Part shown: positions 34,947-44,711 of the stretch, piece after piece
Position numbering within the stretch: position 1 is the first letter of the stretch
Layout of the letters: each line of letters begins with the position of its first letter
NCBI GenBank assembly: GCA_963169645.1
Contig: CAUJCO010000013.1
Span: 124,001 to 188,000, forward strand
Length of the DNA: 64,000 nucleotides
Direction: 5' to 3'
DNA from: Bacteroidota bacterium
GTDB lineage: Bacteria > Bacteroidota > Bacteroidia > Chitinophagales > JADIYW01
Notes under the pieces: generated by a model
What the model saw: the letters and a program-made list of their open reading frames with translations, nothing else
Databases searched by the model: none
What the model was told of the DNA's origin: nothing
Program-made: the position numbers and the translations under genes

Positions 34947-37900
34947 ATGTCTATTACCGAAATTGCGATAAAAAGACCCTTATTAATTAGTGTCGTATTT
35001 CTAACACTCATTATATTTGGTTTCTTTGGATATAGCTTATTAAACTACAACTTACTTCCAAAATTTGAAGCACCAATCATTTCTATTCAAACCATCTACA
35101 AAGGCGCTTCTTCCGAAGAAGTACAGAATAACGTAACAAAGAAAATTGAAGATGCTGTATCATCTATCGAAGGTGTGGATGTTGTATCATCTAACTCTCA
35201 AGAAAACATTTCTATTGTTATTGTTCAATTAAAACAAGATATGGATGTATCTGTTGCACAAGCAGATGCTGAACGAAAAATCAATCAAGTAAAAAATGAT
35301 TTGCCGGACGATGCAGATGATCCGGTAATTTCTAAATTTAGCTCCAGTGAAATTCCGGTTTTGCGTTTAACCACATTTGCAAAAATTAGTGAAACAGAAT
35401 TATACGATCTGGTAGACCAAAAAATAAAGCCCATTTTATCTAACGTTGAAGGCGTTGGGCGTGTGCGATTAATTGGTGGTACACAACGTGAAATAGAAGT
35501 AAAACTGGATAATGAAAAATTACAAGCGTATAATATTTCTACCGCACAAGTAGCACAAATGGTTGCCATCAGCAACATGTCTTATCCTGCCGGAAATATT
35601 GAAAGCACAGACAGCCGGTTCACCATCCGTTTAAATGAAAAATTCCAAACAGTAGATGATTTACGAAACCTCATTGTACGTGAAAACAAAAACGGTAGTA
35701 AACTTCTATTAAAAGAAGTTGCCAGCATTACAGACGCCACAGCGACTCCAACTACTATCAATAAAATTAACGGACGTGTTGGTTTAGGTTTAGAAATATC
35801 TAAACAAACAGATGCCAATGCAGTTGAAGTAAGTCACAAAGTAAAAGCAAAATTAGATACCATTGTACAACAATATAAGACAGAAGGATTTAATTACGAA
35901 GTAGCGATAGACCAATCCACCTATACCATGGAAGCAGCTACAGCTGTTACACACGATTTGTTCTTGGCAATTATTATCGTTGCATTTGTCATGTTGATTT
36001 TCTTACACAGTTTCAGAAGCTCTTTATTCGTATTAGTAGCATTGCCATCTGCCATGATACCAACTTTTATTTTGATGTATTTAATGGGCTTTTCACTCAA
36101 CTTAATGACCTTGCTTGCACTTTCGCTCGTGGTAGGTATTTTAGTAGATGATAGTATTGTGGTTTTGGAAAACATTTTCCGCCACATGGAAATGGGAAAA
36201 GATAGAGTAACAGCTTCATTAGATGGAAGAAGTGAAATCGGATTCACTGCTCTTTCCATCACCTTAGTGGACGTAGTGGTGTTTGTACCCTTAGCTATGG
36301 CTGGTGGTTTAATTGGAAACATCTTGAGAGAATTTGCCTTAGTGGTCGTATTTTCTACGTTAATGAGTTTATTTGTTTCCTTTACACTTACACCTTTATT
36401 AGCATCACGTTGGGGAAAATTAGCCATCTTGAGCAAAGACTCACTTTGGGGTAGAATCAACTTATGGACAGAACATCAAATTGAAAAACTCATTGAAGCG
36501 TATGGCAGAATATTACATTGGGTTTTAGGTCATAAGTTTGTTGTTTTGTTTTTAGTATTGAGTTTATTCGGGTTCATCGGATTCCTTGGTTCAGCAGGAT
36601 TTATAGGTAGTTCATTTGCCGGAAGTGGCGACAGAGGTGAATTTAATTTAATCGTGGAATTAGAACCTCAAGCTACATTACAACAAACCAACAGAGTGGT
36701 GCAACAAATAGAAGATATTATTTTAGAAAATAAAGAAGTAACAAAAGTATTTACCAATGTGGGTGCAGTGGCAACACAAATGGGCGGATTTATTACTACA
36801 CCCAATCAAGCAGACATGACGGTTTCGTTGGTTAATAAATTAGAACGTACGCGCTCCACAGATGAAATTGGAGCTGCTATTCGCAAACGATTAGACAGCA
36901 TTCCGGGCATTAGTTTCTCTATCAAACCGGCAAGTATTACCGGTGGAAACCAACCTCAAATTCAATTAGTAATAATGGGAGCTGATTTAGATGAAGTTTG
37001 GAAGTATGCTCGCAAAGTACACGAAATCATCAAAAATACACCCGGAACAGATTATGTAGAATACAGTACTAAATCTTCGAAAACAGAAATTCAAATTGCA
37101 TTAAATAGAGATAAGATTGCCAAAATGGGCTTAAATATTCAAAGTGTTGGATATGCGGTGCAATTAGCCTTTAGAGGTAATGACCAATCAAAATTTAAAG
37201 ATAAAGGAGAAGAGTATGCAATTAACATCATGTATGATAAAGGCGACAAACAAAGCGTAAGCAATGTAGCCAATACAACCATACAAACACCAGCAGGTGC
37301 AATGGTGCGTTTAGGTGATATTGCAACCATTAGCGAAGTGCAAGGTCAAGCTGTATTGGAGCGTTACAATCGTTTAAACTCAGTACAAGTTTTATCTTCT
37401 GCTGTAGGAAGACCAACCGGAACCGTTACTGCCGATATTAAAGAACAAATCGACAAAGCAGGATTTCCATCAACTATAAAAATAGAATATTTAGGTGAGC
37501 AAAAAAATCAAGGTGATTCCTTCGGAAGCTTAGGAATTGCTATGGGTTTGGGCTTCTTAATGGTGTATTTAATTATGGTGGCATTGTACGAAAGTACATT
37601 ATATCCATTTGTGGTTTTATTCTCCATTCCGGTAGCTATTATTGGTGCAGTATTAGCATTGGCACTCACACACGAAAGTTTAAGTATTTTCGGTATCATT
37701 GGTTTTATTATGCTGATGGGTTTAGTTGCTAAAAATGGTATTTTATTGGTGGACTTCACCAACCAATTAAAAGCACAAGGTTTACAATTAAAAGAAGCCT
37801 TAGTGGAAGCCGGAAAAGAGCGTTTACGACCTATCTTAATGACAACCGTTGCCATGATTTTTGGTATGTTGCCAATCGCATTATCCAACGGACCGGGTTC

Positions 37901-38036
37901 AGAATTTAAGCGTTCCATGGCTTGGGTTATCATCGGTGGCTTAAGCAGTTCTTTAATGTTAACGTTAGTAGTTGTTCCAAGTGTTTACTATGTAATTGAT
38001 AGAATTAAAGAAAAAGTTAGTCGTCGAAAAAAATAA
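34947..38036 (+). CDS. RND-family inner-membrane efflux pump, HAE1-like
   Basis: A 1029-residue proton-driven pump, 12 membrane helices with two large periplasmic loops. Landmarks include the N-terminal ITEIAIKRPLLISVVFLTLIIFGFFGY, VGILVDDSIVVLENIFRHME (TM4, with the proton-relay Asp pair), and GLVAKNGILLVDFTNQL in TM10, plus the terminal RLRPILMTTVAMIFGMLPIAL. A hydrophobic-drug (HAE) pump is more likely than a metal pump, because no metal-binding Met clusters or adjacent metal genes are seen. Last gene of the tetR operon. Confidence 0.94.
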   Translation: MSITEIAIKRPLLISVVFLTLIIFGFFGYSLLNYNLLPKFEAPIISIQTIYKGASSEEVQNNVTKKIEDAVSSIEGVDVVSSNSQENISIVIVQLKQDMDVSVAQADAERKINQVKNDLPDDADDPVISKFSSSEIPVLRLTTFAKISETELYDLVDQKIKPILSNVEGVGRVRLIGGTQREIEVKLDNEKLQAYNISTAQVAQMVAISNMSYPAGNIESTDSRFTIRLNEKFQTVDDLRNLIVRENKNGSKLLLKEVASITDATATPTTINKINGRVGLGLEISKQTDANAVEVSHKVKAKLDTIVQQYKTEGFNYEVAIDQSTYTMEAATAVTHDLFLAIIIVAFVMLIFLHSFRSSLFVLVALPSAMIPTFILMYLMGFSLNLMTLLALSLVVGILVDDSIVVLENIFRHMEMGKDRVTASLDGRSEIGFTALSITLVDVVVFVPLAMAGGLIGNILREFALVVVFSTLMSLFVSFTLTPLLASRWGKLAILSKDSLWGRINLWTEHQIEKLIEAYGRILHWVLGHKFVVLFLVLSLFGFIGFLGSAGFIGSSFAGSGDRGEFNLIVELEPQATLQQTNRVVQQIEDIILENKEVTKVFTNVGAVATQMGGFITTPNQADMTVSLVNKLERTRSTDEIGAAIRKRLDSIPGISFSIKPASITGGNQPQIQLVIMGADLDEVWKYARKVHEIIKNTPGTDYVEYSTKSSKTEIQIALNRDKIAKMGLNIQSVGYAVQLAFRGNDQSKFKDKGEEYAINIMYDKGDKQSVSNVANTTIQTPAGAMVRLGDIATISEVQGQAVLERYNRLNSVQVLSSAVGRPTGTVTADIKEQIDKAGFPSTIKIEYLGEQKNQGDSFGSLGIAMGLGFLMVYLIMVALYESTLYPFVVLFSIPVAIIGAVLALALTHESLSIFGIIGFIMLMGLVAKNGILLVDFTNQLKAQGLQLKEALVEAGKERLRPILMTTVAMIFGMLPIALSNGPGSEFKRSMAWVIIGGLSSSLMLTLVVVPSVYYVIDRIKEKVSRRKK

Positions 38037-38045
38037 AAAAAGTGT

Positions 38046-38089
38046 AAAAAACAAAAAGCCACGAAATTACTCGTGGCTTTTTGTTTTTT
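38046..38089. terminator. Strong bidirectional terminator between RND and FKBP genes
   Basis: A perfect 19-bp inverted repeat (38046-38064 with 38071-38089) around a six-base loop. The GC-rich centre is GCCACGA. Long A/T arms provide T runs on both strands. Its right edge includes the last bases of the FKBP stop codon. Confidence 0.92.
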
Positions 38090-38918
38090 AATGATTTTCC
38101 AAAATTTCAATATCAAATAGTAAAATAGAATTGGGTGGAATCTTTCCAACTTCTTTATCTTCATACGCCAACCTGCTCGGAATAATAATGGTGCCACTTT
38201 CTCCTTTATAAAAATGCTGGATACCTTTATCCAATCCTTCAATTACTTGCTTTTTACCAATTTCAAATGTCAACGGTTTATTGCGTTGATATGAATTATC
38301 AAATTCCCAATTGTTGGTTAAATAGCCTTTGTAATGAATAGAAACCGTATCGCCAATTTTTATTGGGTTGATGGATTTAGTTTGTGTACGTACAAACCAA
38401 ATGCCTTGCATATCTTGTTTGCAATTTTGAAGTTGTTTATTTCTTATATAATCTACAATTGCTAAAGAATCGGCAAGAGCTTGATGAATAACCTGCATTT
38501 TTTTATCTGCATGATAGATTTCCGCTCTTTTAAAATTCAACAAGTTTAGATGAAAAGTATAGTATTTCTTTTTAGTACTATTACTGTCTACCAAATGCAT
38601 TGGAATTCGAACCCACATAGAATCACCTCTTCCTAACATCGTAAAAAAGGAAAGAATATCGTGAGCGTTTGTAGATTCTTTAAATTCCAATTCTACGCCA
38701 TTTTTATTGTCAAAAATGGACGTATTAAAAAGCTCTTTTTTAGTGTGTGTATATTTCCGTAAATGCATCCAAATGTGATCGCCATAAACAGGCTTTGGCT
38801 TGGATGTGTCGTTCGTGAAAATTTTATATTGTATTCCTGAAGCCGTCTGTTGCCACGATTTTTGTTGACATGCAGTTATGCTTATCATTACTAATATTCC
38901 AAAAAAAACCTGCTTCAT
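38088..38918 (-). CDS. FKBP-type peptidyl-prolyl isomerase lipoprotein, two FKBP-like domains
   Basis: A 276-residue lipoprotein starting at ATG 38916-38918, with a signal ending in SITACQQ. A long upstream open frame (to 39224) lies antisense to the phosphatase gene and is not part of it. The C-terminal domain is a clear FKBP: VSIHYKGYLTNNWEFDNSY, GLDKGIQHFYKGESGTIIIPSRLAYED, and IPPNSILLFDIEIL. The first half (YGDHIWMHLRKYTH...) looks like a degenerate FKBP domain lacking key active-site residues. It should fold proteins at the periplasmic or surface side. The gene is minus-strand, divergent from the phosphatase. Confidence 0.88.
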   Translation of the reverse strand: MKQVFFGILVMISITACQQKSWQQTASGIQYKIFTNDTSKPKPVYGDHIWMHLRKYTHTKKELFNTSIFDNKNGVELEFKESTNAHDILSFFTMLGRGDSMWVRIPMHLVDSNSTKKKYYTFHLNLLNFKRAEIYHADKKMQVIHQALADSLAIVDYIRNKQLQNCKQDMQGIWFVRTQTKSINPIKIGDTVSIHYKGYLTNNWEFDNSYQRNKPLTFEIGKKQVIEGLDKGIQHFYKGESGTIIIPSRLAYEDKEVGKIPPNSILLFDIEILENH

Positions 38919-39003
38919 TTTGCATTGTAAGATAAAACAATCATTTTTGTAAATAAAACACATTGATTTATATTTTATTTCATTTAAATAATAGCTTGCC
39001 AAT

Positions 39004-39456
39004 ATGAAAGTACTAATGGTTTGTTTGGGAAATATTTGTCGTTCACCTTTAGCCGAAGGGATATTAAAACACAAATGCACACAAAAAAATTTAGATTGGT
39101 ATATAGATAGTGCCGGAACCGGTAAATGGCATTTAGGTTCTGCTCCGGACAAACGCTCTGTGCAAGTAGCCGCCAAACACGGCATCGATATTTCTGACCA
39201 ACGAGCCCGAAGCATCCGCAGCACGGATTACGAAGAATTTGATTTGATTTTTGCCATGGATATTTCTAATTATAAAGATTTACAAAAATGGGCTTTAGAT
39301 AAAGAAGAAGAAGAAAAAGTAAAGTTGATTTTAAATGAACTATATCCAAATGAAAACCGTAGTGTGCCGGATCCATATTTTGATGACAAAGGGTTTCAGC
39401 AAGTGTATGACATGTTAGATAAAGCTTGTGATAAAATCATTGAAAAATATGCGTAA
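39004..39456 (+). CDS. Low-molecular-weight protein-tyrosine phosphatase
   Basis: A 150-residue cytoplasmic phosphatase. It begins with the CX5R loop (CLGNICR, Cys7 and Arg13) and ends with the general-acid Asp in VPDPY near residue 121. Such enzymes in bacteria act on tyrosine kinases of capsule and exopolysaccharide export. No kinase gene is adjacent here, although sugar-phosphate transferase, rfbA and galE genes are in the window. The stop overlaps the start of the esterase gene by eight bases, pairing a phosphatase with a secreted hydrolase. Confidence 0.92.
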   Translation: MKVLMVCLGNICRSPLAEGILKHKCTQKNLDWYIDSAGTGKWHLGSAPDKRSVQVAAKHGIDISDQRARSIRSTDYEEFDLIFAMDISNYKDLQKWALDKEEEEKVKLILNELYPNENRSVPDPYFDDKGFQQVYDMLDKACDKIIEKYA

Positions 39457-40759
39457 GCAACTTGGAATTATTTTTTTTATTATTTGCATTTTTCTTGCAT
39501 TCAACGCTGCATTTGCCGGCATAAAAATTCCATTTTCATACGGCAACAACATTGCGTATAACAACCAAAATATTGCCTTGCAAGCCGATTTATACAAGCC
39601 TAATTTATTTGCTACCAAATTACCACTGGTAATTTTATATCACGGTGGTGGCTATGCTTCGGGCAGTAAAGATATGGCGATGTTAAAACCATTTACAGAA
39701 AAATTAAATGCCAAAAACATCAGCGTAATTTTGCCGGATTTTAGACAAGGCTGGTATGAAGCAGATACCAAAGGTATTTGCGAAAGTGCCACAAAAGATA
39801 AATTTTTAGATGCAGCACATCGTGCTTACCAAGACAATAGAGCTTTGATACGGTATTGCAAAGCCAATGCCGCCACTTTAGGCATCGATAGTAACCAGAT
39901 ATTTTTAATGGGCATTAGCTCCGGTGGTTTTTTAGTGATGCATTCTTTATACATCAATGATAGCAGCGTAAATCCGGAACGCTTAGCACGATTAGGAAGT
40001 TTGGATAACCAAAGTAATACATTTAAAAACAGTACGGATGTTGCCGGAATAATTAGTATTGTCGGTGGTTTTTATGAACCCAACCCAACGATTATTAAAC
40101 CATATCCTTTATTACTTTTTAATAATACTTGTGATGTTGCGGTTGATTTTTTTAATGGCTGGATTGGCAATTGTAGTAATGCGGTTCGCTCCTACGGTCC
40201 GGGCATTTTCACCAAATCTTTAGAGCAATATCAACATCCGTATGCATTGCATGTTTTTTGTGGGTTTAATCATAGCTTTAGCACATTAGAGTTACCATAC
40301 GATGCAGATGAACAAACCGTGCAATATATCATACAAAAATCGACTCAATTTATAGCGAATACAGGTACGAACACCACCACCGAAGGCACACATATTGCGT
40401 CAGATTCTATCGCTTCCAAAACCTTATACGATTGCAATAATTTTGAAACATTTTATTGGTGTAAGGACGATAGCATTGAAATAACATCGGCGTATTTTCA
40501 AGTAATTCCAAATCCATTAGTGTGCGGACTGCAACCAAAATTAAACATACGACATCTCACCGATGAAACGTTGACAATTGAAATCATAGATGCCTTAGGA
40601 AAAATTCAATCTCAACAAAAAATTGCATTTAAACATTCACAAAATATTATCTATCTACAAAACAATGATTTTAGTAGAGGCATTAATATTTTATTAGTAA
40701 GAGATGAGAATGGAAAAATAATTTATCGCACTAAAGTGATGAAGTATTGTTCTTTTTAA
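39449..40759 (+). CDS. Secreted alpha/beta-hydrolase (esterase) with T9SS C-terminal sorting domain
   Basis: 436 residues starting at ATG 39449 with a signal peptide ending near AAFAG. The catalytic core has LVILYHGGGYASGS (oxyanion loop), GISSGG with the nucleophile Ser near 155, and a putative His in FNHSF. Cys residues (CNAAT, FNNTCDV, WIGNCSN) might form disulfides. Residues about 355-436 form a T9SS-type tail (FQVIPNPLVCGLQ..., IEIIDALGK, NDFSRGINILLVRD...GKIIYRTKVMKY). It would be exported by the type IX system to the surface or medium. GTG at 39428 is a weaker alternative start. Substrate unknown. Confidence 0.85.
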   Translation: MRKQLGIIFFIICIFLAFNAAFAGIKIPFSYGNNIAYNNQNIALQADLYKPNLFATKLPLVILYHGGGYASGSKDMAMLKPFTEKLNAKNISVILPDFRQGWYEADTKGICESATKDKFLDAAHRAYQDNRALIRYCKANAATLGIDSNQIFLMGISSGGFLVMHSLYINDSSVNPERLARLGSLDNQSNTFKNSTDVAGIISIVGGFYEPNPTIIKPYPLLLFNNTCDVAVDFFNGWIGNCSNAVRSYGPGIFTKSLEQYQHPYALHVFCGFNHSFSTLELPYDADEQTVQYIIQKSTQFIANTGTNTTTEGTHIASDSIASKTLYDCNNFETFYWCKDDSIEITSAYFQVIPNPLVCGLQPKLNIRHLTDETLTIEIIDALGKIQSQQKIAFKHSQNIIYLQNNDFSRGINILLVRDENGKIIYRTKVMKYCSF

Positions 40760-40768
40760 GAAAGCAAA

Positions 40769-41818
40769 TTAATCCGGAATATATTTCTGCATCGTAAAAC
40801 TAAACGTGGTTCCTTTTCCAAGTTCACTCGTAACATTGATGGTTTGTTCATGCGCATCAATAATATTTTTCACGATAGACAAGCCCAATCCGGTTCCATT
40901 AATCTTACGATTTCTACTTTTATCTGCACGATAAAAACGTTCAAATAAACGAGGTAAATGTTCTTCTGTAATTCCAGGTCCATTATCTGTAATTTCTATT
41001 AAAAATTGCTCATCTAAATCGTGAATAAAAATATGCGTGGCTCCATTTTCTTTTCCGTATTTGATAGAGTTAGAAATTAAATTTTCTAATACCTGCATAA
41101 TACGTTTAATATCGGCAAAAACAAAAATAGTATTTTCTTCGCTGTGTACTTTTAGTGTCGTGTTTTGTTGTTGGGCTAAATGATGATATTGAAAAAAAAC
41201 TTTCTTTATCAATTTCACCAAATCAAATGCTTCTTTATTTAGTTCAATGCGACCACTTTCAAACTTAGAAATTTCCAATAAATCCGTAACGATAGATTCT
41301 AATCGTTCGATGTTGCTATTGGCTTTTTCTAAATACGATTTTATGAATACCGGATCATCTAAATCGCTATCTAATATTGTTTCTATATAACCTTGTGCAT
41401 TAAAGATGGGCGTTTTTAACTCGTGCGAAACATTGCCTACAAAATCTTTTCGATACTGTTCTAATTTTTTTAGTTCGCGTATTTGTTTGTTTTTATTAAT
41501 AGCCCATTCTGCCACGTCGCGTTCTACTGTTTTTATCAATGTGCTGCTGCTGTTCGACTTTACTTCTTCTTGAAACTTCAATGGCCTACCAATGGTTTTG
41601 TAAATAATCTTGATTTTGTTATAAACAAAACGAATCATTACAAACCGAAATAAAGCAAATGATAGTAAAAAAATGATGAATAGAAAAATGGTGTTGTAGA
41701 GAAAAGAAAACTCAAAATGAAAGATAAGACTACAACATAAAAAGATGGCAGTAGAAAAAATTGCTACTGCCATGCTTGTATATAATGCTAATAATGTTGG
41801 AGAAGTAACTCTTCTCAT
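40769..41818 (-). CDS. Two-component sensor histidine kinase (PhoR-like)
   Basis: A 349-residue membrane-anchored kinase. Two N-terminal hydrophobic helices (about residues 10-32 and 38-60) are close together, with almost no periplasmic sensing domain. HisKA has FVGNVSHELKTPIFNAQGYIE, with the phospho-His near 132. The ATPase domain follows (NLISNSIKYG, DNGPGI, GTGLGLSIVKNII). The start overlaps the response-regulator gene by four bases. The short sensor points to membrane or cytoplasmic input, possibly via phosphate uptake as in PhoR, but this is inference. Confidence 0.93.
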   Translation of the reverse strand: MRRVTSPTLLALYTSMAVAIFSTAIFLCCSLIFHFEFSFLYNTIFLFIIFLLSFALFRFVMIRFVYNKIKIIYKTIGRPLKFQEEVKSNSSSTLIKTVERDVAEWAINKNKQIRELKKLEQYRKDFVGNVSHELKTPIFNAQGYIETILDSDLDDPVFIKSYLEKANSNIERLESIVTDLLEISKFESGRIELNKEAFDLVKLIKKVFFQYHHLAQQQNTTLKVHSEENTIFVFADIKRIMQVLENLISNSIKYGKENGATHIFIHDLDEQFLIEITDNGPGITEEHLPRLFERFYRADKSRNRKINGTGLGLSIVKNIIDAHEQTINVTSELGKGTTFSFTMQKYIPD

Positions 41819-42501
41819 ATTTCTTCAAATTTGTATCCGATTCCTTTTACTGTTTTAATTAAATCTTCACCTAATTTTTCACGCAATTTACGGATATGTA
41901 CGTCGATGGTTCTATCGCCAACAATGATATCACGTCCCCAAATTTCATTTAAAATTTCATCGCGTTTAAATACTTTTCCGGGCTTAGATGCCAATAAATA
42001 CAACAATTCAAACTCTTTACGAGGAACAGCCATTTCCGTACCGTTGAAGATAATTAAATAACGCTCTCTATCGATTTGAATATTGCCAACATCTAAGAAT
42101 GAAGATTTAGATTCTTTAGCTTCGTATCTTCTCAACAATGCTTTTAATCGACTTACTAAAACTCTTGGTTTTATTGGCTTGCTGATATAATCATCGGCTC
42201 CTGTTTCAAAACCTGCAATTTGAGAATAATCTTCCGTTCTTGCCGTTAAGAAGGCAATGATAGTATGCTCAAATTGGGGCATTTCACGCATTGTTCTGCA
42301 TGCTTCTATGCCATCCATTTCCGGCATCATCACGTCTAATAAAACAATATCCGGCTGGCTTTTTTTAGCTTTTTCAAGAGCTTGTTTGCCATTTTCTGCT
42401 GTTTCAACAGAGAAGCCTTCTTTTTCTAAATTATAACTTAAGAATTCTAAGATATCCGGTTCGTCATCTACAACCAGAATTTTAAATGTTTTTTCAGCCA
42501 T
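41815..42501 (-). CDS. OmpR/PhoB-family response regulator
   Basis: A 228-residue regulator. The receiver domain has the acidic pair (VDDEPD), the phospho-acceptor Asp56 (LLDVMMPE), Thr/Ser and Lys switch residues (FLTART and ISKPI). A winged-helix DNA-binding domain follows (about 130-228), ending in GIGYKFEEI, where orthologs usually have GVGYRF. It is the first gene of the pair with the kinase (four-base overlap), a standard layout. Regulated genes unknown. Confidence 0.94.
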   Translation of the reverse strand: MAEKTFKILVVDDEPDILEFLSYNLEKEGFSVETAENGKQALEKAKKSQPDIVLLDVMMPEMDGIEACRTMREMPQFEHTIIAFLTARTEDYSQIAGFETGADDYISKPIKPRVLVSRLKALLRRYEAKESKSSFLDVGNIQIDRERYLIIFNGTEMAVPRKEFELLYLLASKPGKVFKRDEILNEIWGRDIIVGDRTIDVHIRKLREKLGEDLIKTVKGIGYKFEEI

Positions 42502-42650
42502 TTTTGTAAGGATGTTTTTGATGTAATTAACGCTAAGTTAACACAATTTCTTTAATCTTCCAATTTTCTCAACAAACATATTAAATTTGTAGCTATTAAG
42601 TATGTATTTTTACAAATTATTATTCACAATTTTTTGATAGCAACTAACAA

Positions 42651-43511
42651 ATGAAAGGAATCATATTAGCAGGTGGCAGTGGAACACGATTATATCCTAT
42701 TACGTACGCCATTAGCAAGCAAATTATGCCGATTTACGACAAGCCGATGATTTATTATCCACTTTCTGTATTGATGTTAGCCGGAATTAATGAAATTCTA
42801 ATTATCTCTACGCCACACGATATGCCAAATTTCCAACGTTTATTAGGTGATGGCAAAAGATATGGCTGTAATTTCCAATATGCCATTCAAGAGGTTCCAA
42901 ATGGCTTAGCACAAGCATTTGTGATAGGAAAAGAATTTATTGGCAACGATAAAGTAGCCTTAGTTTTAGGTGATAATATTTTTTATGGATCCGGCTTAGG
43001 TGATTTATTGGAAAACAACAATAATCCGGATGGTGGTGTAATTTACGCTTATCACGTTTCGGATCCGGAACGTTATGGCGTGGTAGAATTTGATAAAGAG
43101 TTGAATGCTGTTTCCATTGAGGAAAAACCAACACATCCAAAATCTAATTATGCGGTACCGGGTTTATATTTTTATGATAACGATGTTGTAAAAATTGCAG
43201 AAGAGCTACAACCAAGTGCACGTGGTGAATATGAAATTACGGACGTAAACAAAGAATATTTAAAACGAGGAAAATTAAAAGTCGGCATTTTAGATCGTGG
43301 CACCGCTTGGTTAGATACCGGAACATTCGACTCCTTAATGCAAGCATCACAGTTTGTGCAAGTCATAGAGCAACGGCAAGGCTTAAAAGTTGGTTGCATA
43401 GAAGAAGTAGCATACCGAAAAGGCTTCATTACAGCTGCACAATTAAACGAAATTGCACAACCACTTTTAAAAAGTGGATACGGACAATATTTATTGGATA
43501 TATTGAGATAG
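42651..43511 (+). CDS. rfbA: Glucose-1-phosphate thymidylyltransferase
   Basis: Makes dTDP-glucose, the entry to dTDP-rhamnose and other deoxysugars. The 286-residue sequence starts with [18 protein letters not shown] and has [28 protein letters not shown] (as [11 protein letters not shown]), and [23 protein letters not shown], all conserved in RmlA/RfbA. No rfbB, rfbC or rfbD follow. galE is 30 bases downstream, so this pair provides UDP-galactose and dTDP-glucose for surface glycans. Confidence 0.95.
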   Translation: MKGIILAGGSGTRLYPITYAISKQIMPIYDKPMIYYPLSVLMLAGINEILIISTPHDMPNFQRLLGDGKRYGCNFQYAIQEVPNGLAQAFVIGKEFIGNDKVALVLGDNIFYGSGLGDLLENNNNPDGGVIYAYHVSDPERYGVVEFDKELNAVSIEEKPTHPKSNYAVPGLYFYDNDVVKIAEELQPSARGEYEITDVNKEYLKRGKLKVGILDRGTAWLDTGTFDSLMQASQFVQVIEQRQGLKVGCIEEVAYRKGFITAAQLNEIAQPLLKSGYGQYLLDILR

Positions 43512-43541
43512 AAATTAGTTTAGTTTTAAAAAATACTTTGG

Positions 43542-44564
43542 ATGAAAGTAATTGTTACAGGTGGTACAGGTTATATTGGTTCGCACACAATCGTGGATTT
43601 ATTGAATCATAATTTTGAAGTAGTTTGTATAGACAATCTTTCTCGCTCCAAAAAATATGCATTAGAAGGAATAGAACAGATTACCGGCAAAAAGCCCATT
43701 TTTTACCAGATAGATTTATGTGATAAAGAAGCCGTTTCTAAGGTATTTCAAGAACACAAGGATGCAATTGGAATTATTCATTTTGCAGCATTAAAATCTG
43801 TTCCGGAATCAGTGGAACAACCGTTGCTCTATTATGCCAATAACATCAATTCGTTGGTGAATGTATTGCAAGCTATCCACACCTATCAAATTCCAAATTT
43901 TGTTTTTTCATCTTCTTGTTCTGTTTATGGAAATGCTGACACCTTACCGGTAACGGAAACAACCACCATACAAACGGCGGAAAGTCCTTATGCACATACT
44001 AAACAAATAGGTGAAGATATTATCTATAATTTTTCGAAAGCACATCCATTTCATCAAAATATTTTATTGCGTTATTTTAATCCGGTTGGTGCACATCCAT
44101 CTGCATTAATTGGTGAAATACCATTGGAAAAGCCCAATAATTTAGTGCCTTACATTACACAAACGGCAATTGGAAAACTACAACAACTCACGGTATTCGG
44201 CAACGACTATAACACCCGCGATGGCAGCAATATCCGAGATTATATTCATGTATGCGACATTGCACATGCACACACATTAGCATTGCAATATTTAATAGAC
44301 AAAAAAAATGCTACAACGGTAGAGGTATTTAATTTAGGAACCGGCAAAGGTGTTTCTGTTTTAGAAGCAATTGCTGCTTTTGAAAAAGTAAGCAACCAAA
44401 AATTAAATTACATTATCGGTCCTCGTCGTGCCGGCGATGTGGTGGCTGTGTATGCAGATAAAACCAAAGCATCTACGCACCTCGATTGGCATTGCCAATA
44501 CACCTTAGAAGATGCCATGCTTAGTGCGTGGAAATGGGAATTAAAAATGCAGGAATTGTTTTAG
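43542..44564 (+). CDS. galE: UDP-glucose 4-epimerase
   Basis: Interconverts UDP-glucose and UDP-galactose. The 340-residue short-chain dehydrogenase/reductase has the NAD motif TGGTGYIGSHT (6-16), FSSSCSVYGN, and the catalytic YxxxK in SPYAHTKQIGE. The ARNPVGAH-like segment appears as YFNPVGAHPSALIGE. DGSNIRDYIHVCDIAHAH is diagnostic for GalE. It is the second gene of the rfbA-galE pair. Confidence 0.95.
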   Translation: MKVIVTGGTGYIGSHTIVDLLNHNFEVVCIDNLSRSKKYALEGIEQITGKKPIFYQIDLCDKEAVSKVFQEHKDAIGIIHFAALKSVPESVEQPLLYYANNINSLVNVLQAIHTYQIPNFVFSSSCSVYGNADTLPVTETTTIQTAESPYAHTKQIGEDIIYNFSKAHPFHQNILLRYFNPVGAHPSALIGEIPLEKPNNLVPYITQTAIGKLQQLTVFGNDYNTRDGSNIRDYIHVCDIAHAHTLALQYLIDKKNATTVEVFNLGTGKGVSVLEAIAAFEKVSNQKLNYIIGPRRAGDVVAVYADKTKASTHLDWHCQYTLEDAMLSAWKWELKMQELF

Positions 44565-44592
44565 ATGAATTGATGTAAGACGTGAGACTTGA

Positions 44593-44634
44593 GATTTTAG
44601 ATTTTAGATTTTAGATTTTAGATTTCAGATTTTA
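44593..44634. repeat. Tandem heptamer repeat (GATTTTA x6)
   Basis: Six consecutive seven-base units, five exact GATTTTA and one GATTTCA (fifth unit). They lie in the gap between galE and the small secreted protein, about 80 bases before its ATG. Such arrays can change copy number by slippage. Confidence 0.85.
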
Positions 44635-44711
44635 GGTATTTCTTTTACATCATGCGCAGTATTCAATTATTTTGTATCTTGTTTTTTTTTAAAACCATAA
44701 AAAGAAAAATT

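Noticed and set aside
35921-36460. A 179-residue minus-strand frame inside the RND pump gene
   Set aside because: It is rich in Lys, Thr and Asn with no fold pattern, and opposite a well-conserved pump gene. A chance frame.
38919-39224. N-terminal extension of the FKBP gene (frame continues to 39224)
   Set aside because: This part lies antisense to the phosphatase gene, and the real start is marked by a signal peptide with a lipobox at 38918.
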